A DNA stretch of 64,000 nt from Aphanomyces cochlioides (taxonomy: Eukaryota > Oomycota > Saprolegniomycetes > Saprolegniales > Verrucalvaceae): contig JAHQRK010000012.1 in assembly GCA_019828595.1 (NCBI GenBank), positions 868,001-932,000 on the forward strand, read 5' to 3'. The notes beneath the pieces are model-generated. The model saw only the letters and a list, made by a program, of their open reading frames with translations, had not been told where the DNA came from and made no database searches. Within the stretch, counting starts at the first letter, position 1. Each line of letters begins with the position of its first letter. Of this stretch, positions 22,045 through 34,736 are shown in pieces. Made by a program: the position numbers and the translations under genes.

Positions 22045-22752
22045 ATGGAAGCGCCAGACCCCACAGACGTACTACACCAAGAAGAATCTGCAGCCCTTGA
22101 GTTCACTTGATCTCAAGACATTTTGCTGCTACAGCAAGTGAACTTGACGCAACCTTGGGAGGCAGAATACGGCAAAGTCATGCTGGCGTGGAATGAAGTT
22201 GCACAAGAGCTGGCAAACACTCCCCGTGGTGTGAAGAAGAAGCCGCTATCTCACAAGGTTCGCTTTGAGTTTTTGGTGGAGAAGGAAGAAAAGAAGGACA
22301 TGGCGTCATTGCGAAAGTCAGGGTCGTCGGAGCAAATCGATGAGAGGGATCAGCTCCTCGTCCACATCCGCGCTCGAATGGCAGATTTTGCGGAATCAGC
22401 GGATGTTCGTCGAGATGCCTCCAAGCGCAAACAAGAAGGAGTCGAAAACTCAGGCGTTCTCATGCGTCGCATGGCCATGGAGGAATTAACGCCTCAAGGA
22501 CTCGAGAAAGAAGGTGAAGAACATAAGCGGAAAAAGATAAAAGCGGTACGCACCGCGTCGGTGGACATGAATAACATCATGGAAGTTATTCGAAGCGGAA
22601 TCGAAGAAAGAGCAAATCGAGAATCACGTGCGACAAGCCTCATGGAGAAAAGACTCAAGTTCGACCAAGAACAAGCGGCGCGGCAGGCGGAACAGTTTGC
22701 ATCAACTCAACGCATCCTCATGGATGCCATTGCAGCATTAATAAAAAAATAA
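22045..22752 (+). pseudogene. Myb/SANT-like accessory protein of outer Harbinger element
   Basis: The frame opens at an ATG (22045, MEAPDPTDVLHQEES), meets a TGA at 22108-22110, and continues in the same frame as SQDILLLQQVNLTQPWEAEYGKVMLAWNEVAQEL, the Myb/SANT-like domain, followed by a Lys/Glu-rich coiled-coil tail (IEERANRESRATSLMEKRLKF) and a TAA at 22750-22752. The tail is typical of Harbinger Myb-like partners. The in-frame TGA makes this a pseudogene unless a short intron removes it; I see no good splice pair. Confidence 0.65.
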
Positions 22753-22880
22753 AAATGTTCTGCATTTTAAAGTTGAATAATAATTTGCTAGTATATATGT
22801 CACATAATATATTTAGTATAATTTAGAATAAATTTATATTAATTTTAAAAATTAGAAAGAAGTTACATTTTTATTTTCGC

Positions 22881-24046
22881 TTATTGCTTTGTCAAATATT
22901 CATCGATCGTTGGGGGCAAGACGCCAAAGTACATCGAGATTTGATTCCCTTGGGGCTTCAAGCATGTTTGCGGCAATTGGTCAGCAAAGTACAAACAAGC
23001 CACAGCACACCAACAGGGCTGTTTCGCACCTTCATTTTCTTCTCGTGGCTGACAAATGACCACAGGCCCTTCACCAAATGGAAAGACCATTCGACCGATT
23101 CCCTTACTGAGCTCATTGCAGCGTTGAATTCGGCCTCTGGAGAACCCGGCAACGCCGCGGGGAATGGACTTGCAAGGCATTGACGGCATCCATACGCCGG
23201 ATCACCGTAGAGGCAAAAGTTTGATAGCGTAGAGTTGGCATTTAGTCGATCCTGCAGACGACTCATAGACAGCATAGTCGAGTCATGGCGCCTTCCTTCC
23301 ACTGGTCCATACATCGACACAATAATGCCATCAGGGCAAGACACAGCTTGCCAGTTGAGACAATGTCTTCGAGGGTGGCCATTATAAACTGAGCGCTGTA
23401 AATTCTCGTGTTCAGCAGGACTGTCGCGGGGGGACGGACGAGCAATGTATTGCTTCGTGCCGTCGATGAAGCCAAAGAACGAAGTCAAGCCAGTCAAGCC
23501 ACTTTTACTAGATATTGCTCTAGCGTACAATCCTATAACTTTGTGAAACGATGAAGACGTACGTGATACCTGAACGCTCTTCCAATATTGCTTCATGAAA
23601 ATAAATCACGTCTTGCCAGACATTTTCACAGTCGTGTGGTAAATACGACTGCATGCTTCAACAGACCGTCCAAATTCTGTCGCAACGACGTGAAGCCGAC
23701 AAGGTTCTGCAAGACGTCTACACATTAGAGCAAGAGCTTCCACGGAATCCACACGGTCTGCAGCTAATGTAGTGATGGTTGGCGGCAGTTGTAATTTCAC
23801 AAAAAGTTGATGTAGTTGGTTGATAGTAAACCTATACTTGTGAATGGCAGTGGCATCATCCATCGTGCGATCTAAGCAGTTCGTGAGTGAGACTGTAGGC
23901 CGCTCCACTCGAGGCCGGAATATGTTAGCTGCGATAAGCACCTCCATAACAGATAAGAAGACGTCGATATCACCTTGCGTATGAATCAATACATACTGGA
24001 CGAGTGCCAACCTCTCTGCGTTTGTGAGAACGGCAGGAAGCCTCAT
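22881..24046 (-). pseudogene. Harbinger-type DDE transposase, outer element (degraded)
   Basis: From ATG at 24046 (MRLPAVLTNAERLALVQYV) the frame runs to YHTTVKMSGKT and a TGA near 23620. A shifted frame reads VWQDVIYFHEAILEERS, and the first frame resumes with FFGFIDGTKQYIARPSP (first Asp), HDSTMLSMS, LYGDPAYGCR (second Asp) and SVEWSFHLVKGLW (Glu). A last shift near 22955 separates LLTNCRKHA from the usual C-terminal GNQISMYFGVLPPTIDEYL. One of the interruptions could be an intron (GTATCACGT...TTATAG), but not all of them. Confidence 0.72.
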
Positions 24047-24086
24047 GATGGGAGACCAGAAATGGCTCGACAAGGAATTGACTTCT

Positions 24087-24096
24087 TATCCGGATA
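24087..24096. promoter_or_regulatory. TATCCGGATA palindrome beside outer transposase gene
   Basis: A perfect TATCCGGATA lies 41-50 bp upstream of the transposase ATG at 24046 and inside the transposon. This is the same position and sequence as upstream of host genes such as WDR89. Confidence 0.5.
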
Positions 24097-24252
24097 TAAA
24101 AACTGTCGGGATGATGTTACCGAAAAGGTTTCGCCACCATTCAGTTTTGGTATTCATATCGTGATTTTCGACCGAAAATATGAAAAGTTCGATGTTTTAA
24201 GTTTAGTTTGCGAATCTGAAAAGTGTGATTGAGAGGTAACCGAAAACTCTCT

Positions 24253-24810
24253 ATTGTCATGAACGTAGTAAAAATAAATATGTGCTCGATTTTGGACTTT
24301 TACGTTACCGTGTCTTTGAGCCCAACCAAGCTCACATGACGCCAATATCCACCCCGAAATGATCGTGGTTCCTTCAACAAGAGGAAACATCGACGAGGCT
24401 ATTGCCACGTCGAATCTTGGCCTTTGTTTGTGGCTCCACTATCAAGATGCCCTTCGAAGTGCAACAAGTGATGCAGTCTATCTCGCTTGCCTCTGGTTCA
24501 ATGTAAACTCGAACAACTAGTTTCAGCTCGCTGAAGCAGTCTAGCCAAGCCAGCAATAACGAGCCTCCTCTCGCCATGTCCTTTCCACGCAAGAGCCAAG
24601 GAATGCATGCAAAACAGCCGCAGAAAGCAGCGCTCAATGGATTTTTCGTCGCCGTGGAGGCGTGGCGCAGGGAAAAAGTCGTCGACAACCATTCTGGGAC
24701 GTGGGTCGCACAACCAATGGTTTACTTGGTCCTGTTTCAAACCTGTTTCAAACAATTTTATACAAAAATCAAGTCAAAATGGAATAAAATACAGCAAAAG
24801 TGTTTAAAAC
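24253..24810. other. Gene-free stretch upstream of DDX3
   Basis: Promoter side of the DDX3-like gene. Open frames on the minus strand (24374-24755) overlap each other in two frames and show no family motif, so I do not call them. No TATCCGGATA-type motif is present near the DDX3 start. Confidence 0.4.
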
Positions 24811-26836
<2,026 letters not shown>

Positions 26837-27642
26837 AACGCGATGTCTGCTGTTGGACGAGAAGAGCTGGAGATATCATAGATGATAGGAGGGGGGCGCG
26901 AGTGTATTATTATTAGGTAGAGCTGGCTCTGTATCCATAAAACTAACCCAAATACGTAATGGAGTTTGACATAGAAACTTGTCCATCGTCGAATCTCTCA
27001 GAGAGGGGCGCTTGAATCCACTGGACAGGGTTAGTGCTGTTCGGGATATTGCTCTTCACTGCACCGATGGCGGAGCTTAACTGTCTTCGTGGTAACATGA
27101 AGTCGGACCATTCATCAGAGAGCTCCTCGATTCACGACGGATTATCATATCATGAGCGGCAAAATGAGAGTCCTCTTGGTGGAAGCAAAAGCTGCCTCTG
27201 GAAGCCGTGCAGTGTAGCCCGAGCCGAGACTGCGAACTTACTATTTCATCAAATGTTTCATTCCATATAATTGAGCTGAAGATTTGATCACCGTTTGCTT
27301 TGGTGACTCGCTGAGAAAGTCGAGTTGATGCATACATACGCTAGCTCAAGACCTGCTGCGGACTCTGGCCATCTACCTCCTCGACGAAATGATCTCGTTT
27401 GTTGAAGGAGATGATGAAATCTCACCGTGCGATCACAGTTGTCAGCAAAAGCCACATTAATTCGAGTGCTCAATGTAGCAGTATCAACATTTCACTCTCT
27501 CCATCGCATTAATTTGGCTTGATGTCGTCGATAGGCAGAGAGGACGAGACGTCGGCGCCTTCAATGTCTCCTGTCACTCTTCTCACCAAAATAAGATCTT
27601 TATACGGATCCGGATAATGTTTTTCGGAAGCATATCCATGGA
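26837..27642. other. Intergenic region upstream of PH-RhoGAP gene
   Basis: No gene is recognised. An ATCCGGATAA motif at 27608-27617 sits 26-35 bp upstream of the RhoGAP ATG (27643), matching the arrangement at other genes. Open frames at 27034-27473 have no recognisable content. Confidence 0.45.
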
Positions 27643-29785
27643 ATGACCGATTGGGACGAGAGGACGATGATGGCGAAGGCCGGTCGATTGAGTGATTCGT
27701 TTGGCTCTGTAGAAGATCTCTCGGACGAGGAAAGGCTCAAGATTCAACCCACGACAACCACTACATCAGGCGCACCGGCAGGATCTACGGCACCGCCTCG
27801 ACGAGCATCTTCCAGACGATGGTATTCCGACTCGGATGAGGAACGCGACCAACCTTCCAGCAATCAAACCGCGTTGACACCAGTATTGCAAAGCAATCAA
27901 GCAACGATGGTGAATAACCACCCCGCGAACCGACGCGCATCCGCGTCCGCTGTCCCCAGTCGAGCGATGCAAAAGAGCCCACCGCCAGCAGCTCTTGACC
28001 TGGATCCGACATCCAAGCAACCACGACCCTCATCTGGCTTTCAAAAGTTTCTTCAGAAGTCAAAAACGCTTTCTCCTTTCCGGTCGGGAAAGAAACAACC
28101 TATGGATGCACCAACGCCCCCACCTTCAATTGACAGAAGCGAACTCCCAACAATAGAACCGACACCTCAACCTGCAGCCATGTCCCGGCGACAGTCGCGA
28201 ATGATGATGCGTGCATCGTCTGAAGCATTGCCACCAACCCCAGAAGATGAACTTGACGATACACTGCAACTAAGTGGTCTTGAGTAAGTCGCAGCTATTC
28301 CTTTTGCTGACGAATCCTTTGAATAGCGCATTGAGTCCTGGTCGTGGCGCATTGGGTGGTGCGGCTTCTGGAGCTCCAGGTTCTGGTGTGCTGCTTGAAG
28401 GGTGGCTTCGACAAAAGCAGCGTCGCGTATGTCGCTTGAGAAGGCCAATTTTAACCTCTTCCTAGGGTATTCGAGGTCTCAAAACATGGAATTCGAGATA
28501 TTTTGTGTTGTACGCCAAGAGCAATGAGATGCGATACTTTAGCGACGTTGTCCAGAGTGGATGGGGTCCAATTCCCCTGGGAGAGCTCGGCTGCATTAGT
28601 CTGCGATCTATTCAACGTATTAGTAAGCCAAGCCATCCGAAATACAAAGGTACCCCAGCGATTGGCACCGGGAATTCCAAGACTGCCGTAGGATGCCGCT
28701 TTGACATTACATGTCGTACGACCAGCCACGACGAAAACGTCCTCTCGTCCGACGAAGAGAAGAAGAAAACGACGCCGAAAGCCTCCAGAGAGTACTGTTT
28801 AGTGTCGGATTCACCCCAAACGACTGTGACTTGGGTCAGTATGCTCGATTCCCTCTTAACTCGAAGCGTCAACAGTCCACGCCCTGAAACTCTGCCGAGA
28901 GGAGGCAGTGGTGCTAGCAGTGCTGGTTGTCATCTTGCTGAGCGTGCAACTTATTTCTATCCTGGCTAGGCTCTTTGAAAGCTTTGGTCCAGCAAAACAT
29001 CAGACAAAGACACAACTCCATGCCTGTCATCACGACTACGACGGACGAGCCTGGCAGTGTCTTTGTCCTTCCCACTGACATCATCCCTCGAGCTATTGTC
29101 CTTGCCATCGAGTACATCTTCGAGTCCGTGCCTGGCATTGAAACTCCAAGCTTCTACGAGCAAGAAGCCGTGCCAAGTCGGCTCAAGGTAGCGCCTTCTT
29201 GAGTGTCAAGCGACTAAGGTTTGATTTGTAGTCTGTCATAACGTTTCTCAACCAGTGTGCAATTGAACAGCGCAAACCAACTCGCAATGAATGCGAAGAT
29301 GTTTTGGATGTCATAAGTGCCGCTGGAGTCGTCAAACTCTGGCTACGACAGCTAGAAGGTCCCTTGGTGCCCGTGGAGATGCACGAAGATTTCATCCGAG
29401 TGATGCGAGAAGGGCAACACGCTCCGTTTGACTTGCGCCGCAATATGAAAGGGCTCTTGGCCGCACTGCCACCGAAATCCTTGTAAGTCGCGCTACTCCA
29501 GGGCTATTCTGGATGAGCTCATATCGTGATTTCTGTAGCAAAACGATTGCCTACTTGGTCTTCCACTGGAACGATGTGACTGTGTATGAAACAAAAAACA
29601 AGCTCACAGCGGCAGCGCTCGCTCGATTGTTCGCGGAACATCTCTTCAAGAAAACCAACGACCACGACGAAGACGCTTCAGAAGCTGCTGCCACATCGTC
29701 GATACTTCAATCAATCGTCGAGTACATGATCACAAACGCCGACGTCTTGATTGACGAGAAAGAAGCTGATCTCCTAGACGGTTAG
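27643..29785 (+). CDS. PH-domain and RhoGAP-like protein
   Basis: The N-terminal 215 residues are low-complexity, rich in Ser, Pro and Thr. After an intron near 28285-28325 a PH domain starts with SGVLLEGWLRQKQRR, continues after another intron with GIRGLKTWNSRYFVLYAKSNEMRYF and ends near TVTWVSMLDSLL. A RhoGAP-like domain follows: IIPRAIVLAIEYIFESVPGIETPSF, later DVLDVISAAGVVKLWLRQLEGPLVPVEMHEDFI, LLAALPPKSL, and KNKLTAAALARLFAEHLF, corresponding to RhoGAP helices. RhoGAPs speed GTP hydrolysis on Rho-family GTPases; PH domains bind membrane phosphoinositides. At the place of the catalytic arginine finger (GIFRxSG) this protein reads SFYEQEA, so it may be a non-catalytic GTPase binder. The stop is at 29783-29785. 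Exon junctions are approximate. Confidence 0.78.
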
Positions 29786-30504
29786 CGCATTACACTACAT
29801 GAACCCAAAGTGAATACAACATGATGCAGAAAGATCGCAATGTGGACGAATATCCTCGACACTGCTGACTCTAGCTGTGTTAACACTGCCTAGCATCTTT
29901 TAGGAATGGCTCCACGTGTTGGTGAAGGCAACGGGTTGACAGCCACTTCACGCAGCTAATCCGTTGGACCGTCATGGCTCAGGGGTTCAAAGTTTGCATG
30001 GAATGAGAATTAGTGGATGGGATTGTCCCCGGCATCGCTACCCGATTTGTGGCTCTCTTGATGACCTGGTCTTGAGCCAAAACACACGATAGTGATCACA
30101 ATTGGATGGAGCAAAGGGCTCACCACACTGTTCCGAGAATTCGCGTTGCGCTTTCGAGACGAGGCAGGCATGGGGCGTCGACCTTGAGAAAAGAGAACGC
30201 TGAAGCAATTATACCAATAAACATTGCATATACAGCGTGGTGCACCATGGTAATCGCGATGGGGGGGCTGGGCTAGTTTTGTAACCAACCAACTTTGCAT
30301 CGATTGGACAACAGGAGTGGCAAAGCCAAGGTATTGGTGAAGGCAACTTCCACTTATTCCAATTCCTTTTGAACTCCAACTGCGAAGTACGACAGTCCCT
30401 GCAGACGACTTAACATCCAGTCGGGCTCAATGCCATATTTTTGCTCATATTCCAGTTATGAATATACAATATATATGTAAAAAAGGCCATACTGTGATAA
30501 CAAA
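29786..30504. other. Gene-free stretch between RhoGAP gene and tRNA
   Basis: No coding frame, RNA gene or mobile element is recognised. A short near-duplicate (TTGGTGAAGGCAAC) occurs at about 29918 and 30333; too short to interpret. Confidence 0.35.
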
Positions 30505-30576
30505 GCGCCGTTAGTCTAATGGTTAGGATTTCTCCCTTCCAAGGAGAAGGTCGGGGTTCAATTCCCCGACGGCGCA
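30505..30576 (+). tRNA. tRNA-Gly (anticodon TCC)
   Basis: A 72-nt cloverleaf: acceptor arm GCGCCGT pairs with ACGGCGC, discriminator A at 30576. The anticodon arm is TCTCC-CTTCCAA-GGAGA with anticodon TCC, reading GGA glycine codons. The T arm is CGGGG-TTCAATT-CCCCG. The internal A box (TTAGTCTAATGG) and B box (GGTTCAATTCC) are present. The 3' end is followed by TCTTTTTT, an RNA polymerase III terminator. No intron. Confidence 0.95.
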
Positions 30577-30584
30577 TCTTTTTT
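30577..30584 (+). terminator. Pol III terminator of tRNA-Gly
   Basis: A run TCTTTTTT directly follows the tRNA 3' end. Confidence 0.8.
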
Positions 30585-31141
30585 CCATATTCCTGTTTTT
30601 CCAATGTCGTCACGTTTTTGCCACTCTCGCGTCTATTCTGGCTGTCCAAACGTTGCATCTTGGCATACGCCGGTGTCCAACGATTTTGTGCAAGTGTAGA
30701 AGCATGCAAAGCAATGTCGGCGTGCCAAATGGATCCAGCGGCGTTGCTGTGGTATTTGCTAAATCAACAAAAACATAGATCGATCTTCACCGACACTTGG
30801 TATGCACAATGTGGAATTTTAATATCGAGGCCTGGGTGCGACACGTCGAGGATTATTTATCAAAAGGGGTGATTCGCTCCCACGAGACAAAGGTGCAAGC
30901 CCTTTCGTTGGACATTCGACAAGGTTTGATCAAATAACTCCATTCTGTCGAGAGGTTGGCCAGCTTACATTTTCACAAATAAATTGTATGATTTTCAACT
31001 AATTTCAATTTATATATTATTTTTGCATCTTTTTTTTTTTTATTTTGACATGTTGGAAATCGATCTATCATTCCTCTGGTCACTTTCATCCATGAAACAC
31101 TTCAAGACACGCCACGTTCCATTCAAGCAGCAGCTTCCAAC
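30585..31141. other. Gene-free stretch upstream of HSF-type gene
   Basis: An open frame overlaps the tRNA in this direction but has no recognisable protein features. An AT-rich tract with a T run lies at 31018-31044, about 100 bp upstream of the HSF-type start. Confidence 0.35.
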
Positions 31142-31681
31142 ATGACACTTGACGCCGTCGCGCCGCTCTTTATACGACGGCTCTACAGCCTTCTCGACGA
31201 AGCGCCAGCGAAAATTGTGAGCTGGGCCCCCGACGGACAATCGTTTGTGATTTATGACCCGGCGGGCTTTGCGACGCAAGTCATGCCACACTACTTTGGC
31301 CACCAGAAACTCGCGACGTTTGAACGCCAGCTTGACTACTTTGGCTTTCACAAGTGCCAGCTTCCACCAGACGCGATGGAAATGGAGTATTGCCACTTGG
31401 ACTTCCAGCGAGGCAATCTCGCAGGGCTCGCGACCATTCGGAAACGATTCAAGCAAGATCTCGACCCCGACGATCGCGCGGTCGTGGACGAAATCGAAGA
31501 GTCCATCCTGCAGATCAAACGCCACGTCGAGCAAAACAAAGAATCGTTGCGTCTGCTCCTCGATTGCCTGGCGGATTTGAACCAAGACGACATGCCAGAG
31601 ACAAATTACTCGCATCTTTCACCGAGAGGAACGCACACGATGGCTCCGCCACCACTTCATCTTGGCTCCAAGTTTTCTTAA
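31142..31681 (+). CDS. HSF-type DNA-binding domain protein
   Basis: A 179-residue single-exon protein. The heat shock factor fold is clear: APLFIRRLYSLLDE, SWAPDGQSFVIYDPAGFATQVMPHYFGHQKLATFERQLDYFGFHK, with the recognition-helix region around HQKLATFERQLDYFGF. The second half (AVVDEIEESILQIKRHVEQNKESLRLLLDCLADL) is a probable coiled coil for multimerisation. It lacks an obvious long activation domain and is short for an HSF, which is common in oomycetes, where HSF-like genes form large families. The stop TAA (31679-31681) overlaps the stop of the convergent gene on the other strand. Confidence 0.88.
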   Translation: MTLDAVAPLFIRRLYSLLDEAPAKIVSWAPDGQSFVIYDPAGFATQVMPHYFGHQKLATFERQLDYFGFHKCQLPPDAMEMEYCHLDFQRGNLAGLATIRKRFKQDLDPDDRAVVDEIEESILQIKRHVEQNKESLRLLLDCLADLNQDDMPETNYSHLSPRGTHTMAPPPLHLGSKFS

Positions 31682-33825
31682 TTTATATCAAACGCAACTC
31701 GCTTGTCGATGAGTTTCAGCTGCCCATCGAGTCGTCGAGCTGTTGGAAAGACCACGGCGGCGTTCCTTGGCTGCTCGATGGCTGCTTTATGCTGCTCGAG
31801 ATAGAGTTTCAACAGTTGTCGGTGCGTGAGTGGCTTGATGCTCTTGTCGTCTTTGACAAGCGGAGGCGAGCAAGGCGTCGGCAATATCAGCTTGCGCGGT
31901 GTTGGTTCCACGTCAAACCGCTCGCTTTTATCTTGCGGCCAGCCAAAATCTTCAGGGGAAAGCTAAGCCCACGCGGAGGTACGATACTGTAGAGCTAGCG
32001 ACTGTATACCTGCTTTGGCTGCAGTAGCATGTTGTTACTCGCCTTCCATTGCTCCACTTCTTCCTTCCAAGCTTGCTCTTGAAGTCGTAGATGCTCCGCC
32101 TGGTCTCGTATTTGCTCCTCAAGCTTGGCGACTGTCAGTTCGAGCAATTTCACCGTCGCTACAACGTCGACAACGTCAAAGACGAGTCCTGCCAGTCGAG
32201 TTGTTACTTTGCGAGTTGGCGAGATCGTTCGCTAGCTGAGCAGCCCGTCGAAGTTCTTCTTGCAATTGCCCATGCAATGCATTTTGCTAAAACGCGATGA
32301 GCTCTTCAACATCCTCAGGGAACTACCTCGGCTTGATGTTGCTGGAGCGCTGCCGTCAATTGATCGCACTAAGTCATCGTTAGCTCAAGGTGACGTTCCC
32401 CCCGCAGTTATTCCAAGGGAAAGGACAAACCTTGGCTTGAGCAGTCTTGGCATCCTCGGTGGCTTTGTGAATCTTCTTGGCCCAGCTAGCCTTCGCGTGG
32501 AGGAGGCGTGAGTTCGCTTGCCCTTGGAGCTCGAACAATCCCCCGACCAGCCTAAGGAGATCTCAGTTGTTAGCGACGCTCTTCCCAGTGGGCTTACGTT
32601 GCAACGCTCGCTTCTACGGCTGCGGCGTCAGCACCGATTGCAAGCTTATGAGGCTCTATGCCAAGGCTGGAGATATCTGCCAAGGACGCAATGCTTGCTT
32701 GGTTGATTTCAAGCTTCGGCAGCACCACGCTGTGAAGTTGATCGGCTAGCCATGTGATAAAGCGACGCGTTGTGTCTTTGTCCAAGTGTTCTTGCAAGCT
32801 CGCAATCATCTTGTCGAGGGAATCCATTTTTGCATCCATTCTATCCTGCCACGTGCTGGCAATTCGCTGGAGGTCGAGTGACACCTTGGCGGTGTCGATA
32901 ACATGTTGCTGTCGCCTTGACGAGCTCAAATGAAGCGGTTGGACCGGTGGCGGCGGCACAATGGGAGCTACAACGCCGTGACGTTTGGTGGAAATTGTCG
33001 GTTTGTGAGAGATTGCTTGATGCCTCGCCGGTTCGTGAGCTAAGGAGCTCCGTAGCGCTTCGAATCGCGCGTGAATTTCATGGAGTTCCTTCGACATAGA
33101 GAGAGCATGGCCTCCCCTTGGGCTGCTCGTAGTGCTTGTCGTGGAGAATTCATCCCACGCTGGAAGTTTCCACTCCCGGCCAGTTGTACGTCTTTCCATA
33201 GAGCCAGCGATCTTTTCTCAGGAGATTTCGACCACTCAAGGCGTGCGTGCATCGCATGCAGCGCTTCCACGGGCCGAAATGACCAAGACACAGTGGATAA
33301 AGCACTAGTAAATACGTTGAATTAATAAGTTCTGCTAGCTGCTCCACGGAGGAACTCAAGTGATCGTCGGCCTGTCGATCCTCTGTCAAACGAGGCGGAT
33401 TTCGAATTCCTTCGTCTCGGGTTGGATCGCATGTTGTCCAGGATAGACGCCAAGACTTCAGATGCTCGTTCCGACGCGCGATATGGTCGTGGCGCATACG
33501 TGCCGCTGAGGATGGCGCCGCCATTGTCGACTTCGACTGGGATGTCCAAGTTGAGATCTCTCAGGAACGCTTGCAGGTCGAGCGACTGTTCAAATCTGAC
33601 ACAACATACTTTATCGGTTGTCGAGGCGGCAGTCGTGAGAACCATTTTGAGCTTGAGATTCGCTTCCCACTTGATCTTCGTAATCGCATCGACGGGCACG
33701 CGTTCGTTTGTATTGAGAAAGACGAGCGATTGATCTTGCGGACACACTTCAATCGCCATGTATTTGCGCGTAAAGCCGACCTTTTCTAGCAGCGTCGAGC
33801 ACTTCTTCGTGTAGTAAATGCCCAT
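31678..33825 (-). CDS. Coiled-coil protein of unknown function
   Basis: I do not recognise this family. The likely start is at 33825 (MGIYYTKKCSTLLEKVGF); an open frame continues upstream without ATG. The N-terminal part (LVFLNTNERVPVDAITKIKW, CCVRFEQSLDLQAFLRDL) looks globular and alternates strand-like segments, possibly a PH- or WH1-like fold, but this is a guess. A Ser/Arg-rich linker follows (SNPRRRNSKSASFDRGS), then around 33199-32594 long helices with heptad pattern (ELHEIHARFEALRSSL, MDAKMDSLDKMIASLQEHL, DTTRRFITWLADQLHSVVLPKL). More helical sequence continues through 32500-32000, and the C-terminus reads HRQLLKLYLEQHKAAIEQPRN and ends KLIDKRVAFDIN. Introns are present; their junctions are not resolved. 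The general shape suggests a cytoskeletal or trafficking scaffold. Confidence 0.6.
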
Positions 33826-34736
33826 AATCGTGGAGGATGTGGAAGTGACGTCAATGCCAAGGCAGACGCAAGTTCCCCACTCGTTGAAGGTCCCCAGGTA
33901 GCCAAACAGCTGGACTCTCCTTCTCCTCACAGAGAGTGCAACTTCATCTCGAATTGGAACACTATCTCCTTTATTCTATCATCATCTAGACCTCTTTAAT
34001 CTCAAGTCTGATAGTTTGTCTTGATTTCTAGCTAACTTGGAGCGCTGTCGTCGCTCTAGAAGCGAAGAAATGCTCGAGAGAAAGACTTGACTCTCCTCAC
34101 TTCAAAGTGCATTCTATGACACATTTGCGAGCATTTGCCACTTTCCGATTTCACACTGACGAGTTTCAACACGCAGTATAGTGAAACCAAGTGAAAAATT
34201 CCACACAAAGTTTAGATTTTGGAAACGGCAAAGTGCGTCTAAGGTGCAAAATATACTTTTTACAACGGCACAGTGCACTTTGTACTATATGAATATATCA
34301 TCACTTGTTGATTACATAGTAAAAGCAAGATAAAATTGACATATAAATTATAAAAATGCACGGTGACGTTGGATCCAACTACCTACCAGACCACCAGGTC
34401 AACATTTACATACTGCAGAGATGTACCTCGTAGATGCACTGGATGTAATGACGGGTGCTGCGAGAAATGCTTTGGATCTACACACTATCGCTTGAAAGAG
34501 TGGTGGACAAGCGAGCATGTAAAAGCAGAACTGAAATGATGTGCTCCCGGCTTTCTCTCGTACGCGTAGTTTGCGGAGAGGAGTGCGTGTGTTTGTGTCG
34601 GGGTTGTGCAATGTGAACAGAATTTTTTAAAAATTCATAGAGACGACGTCGGCTGTTGGCGCGACGTATGGTTTTGTAAACAGCAGATGCTCATGGATAG
34701 ATAGATATCAAGAGGCAATAGCTTGAGTGTTAGTAT
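33826..34736. other. Gene-free stretch between coiled-coil gene and SF3B3
   Basis: Promoter side of the coiled-coil gene and 3' side of SF3B3. No gene is recognised; the minus-strand open frame at 34399-34611 has no features. Confidence 0.35.

Larger units (their letters stand above)
19403..24252. mobile_element. PIF/Harbinger DNA transposon (outer), interrupted by a second one
   Basis: The left end AGAGAGTTTTCGGT (19403-19416) is matched by its inverse ACCGAAAACTCTCT at 24239-24252, a perfect 14-bp terminal inverted repeat. Both ends are flanked by ATT (19400-19402 and 24253-24255), a 3-bp target duplication. Inside are a plus-strand Myb/SANT-like gene (from 22045) and a minus-strand DDE transposase (22881-24046), the standard two-gene Harbinger layout. 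A second element occupies 19560-21991. Subtracting it leaves about 2.4 kb, the same size as the other two Harbinger elements in this window, which supports the nesting. Both genes carry frame breaks, so the copy is dead. Confidence 0.75.

Noticed and set aside
24374..24755. Overlapping minus-strand open frames upstream of DDX3
   Set aside because: Two different phases are equally open, neither shows a family motif.
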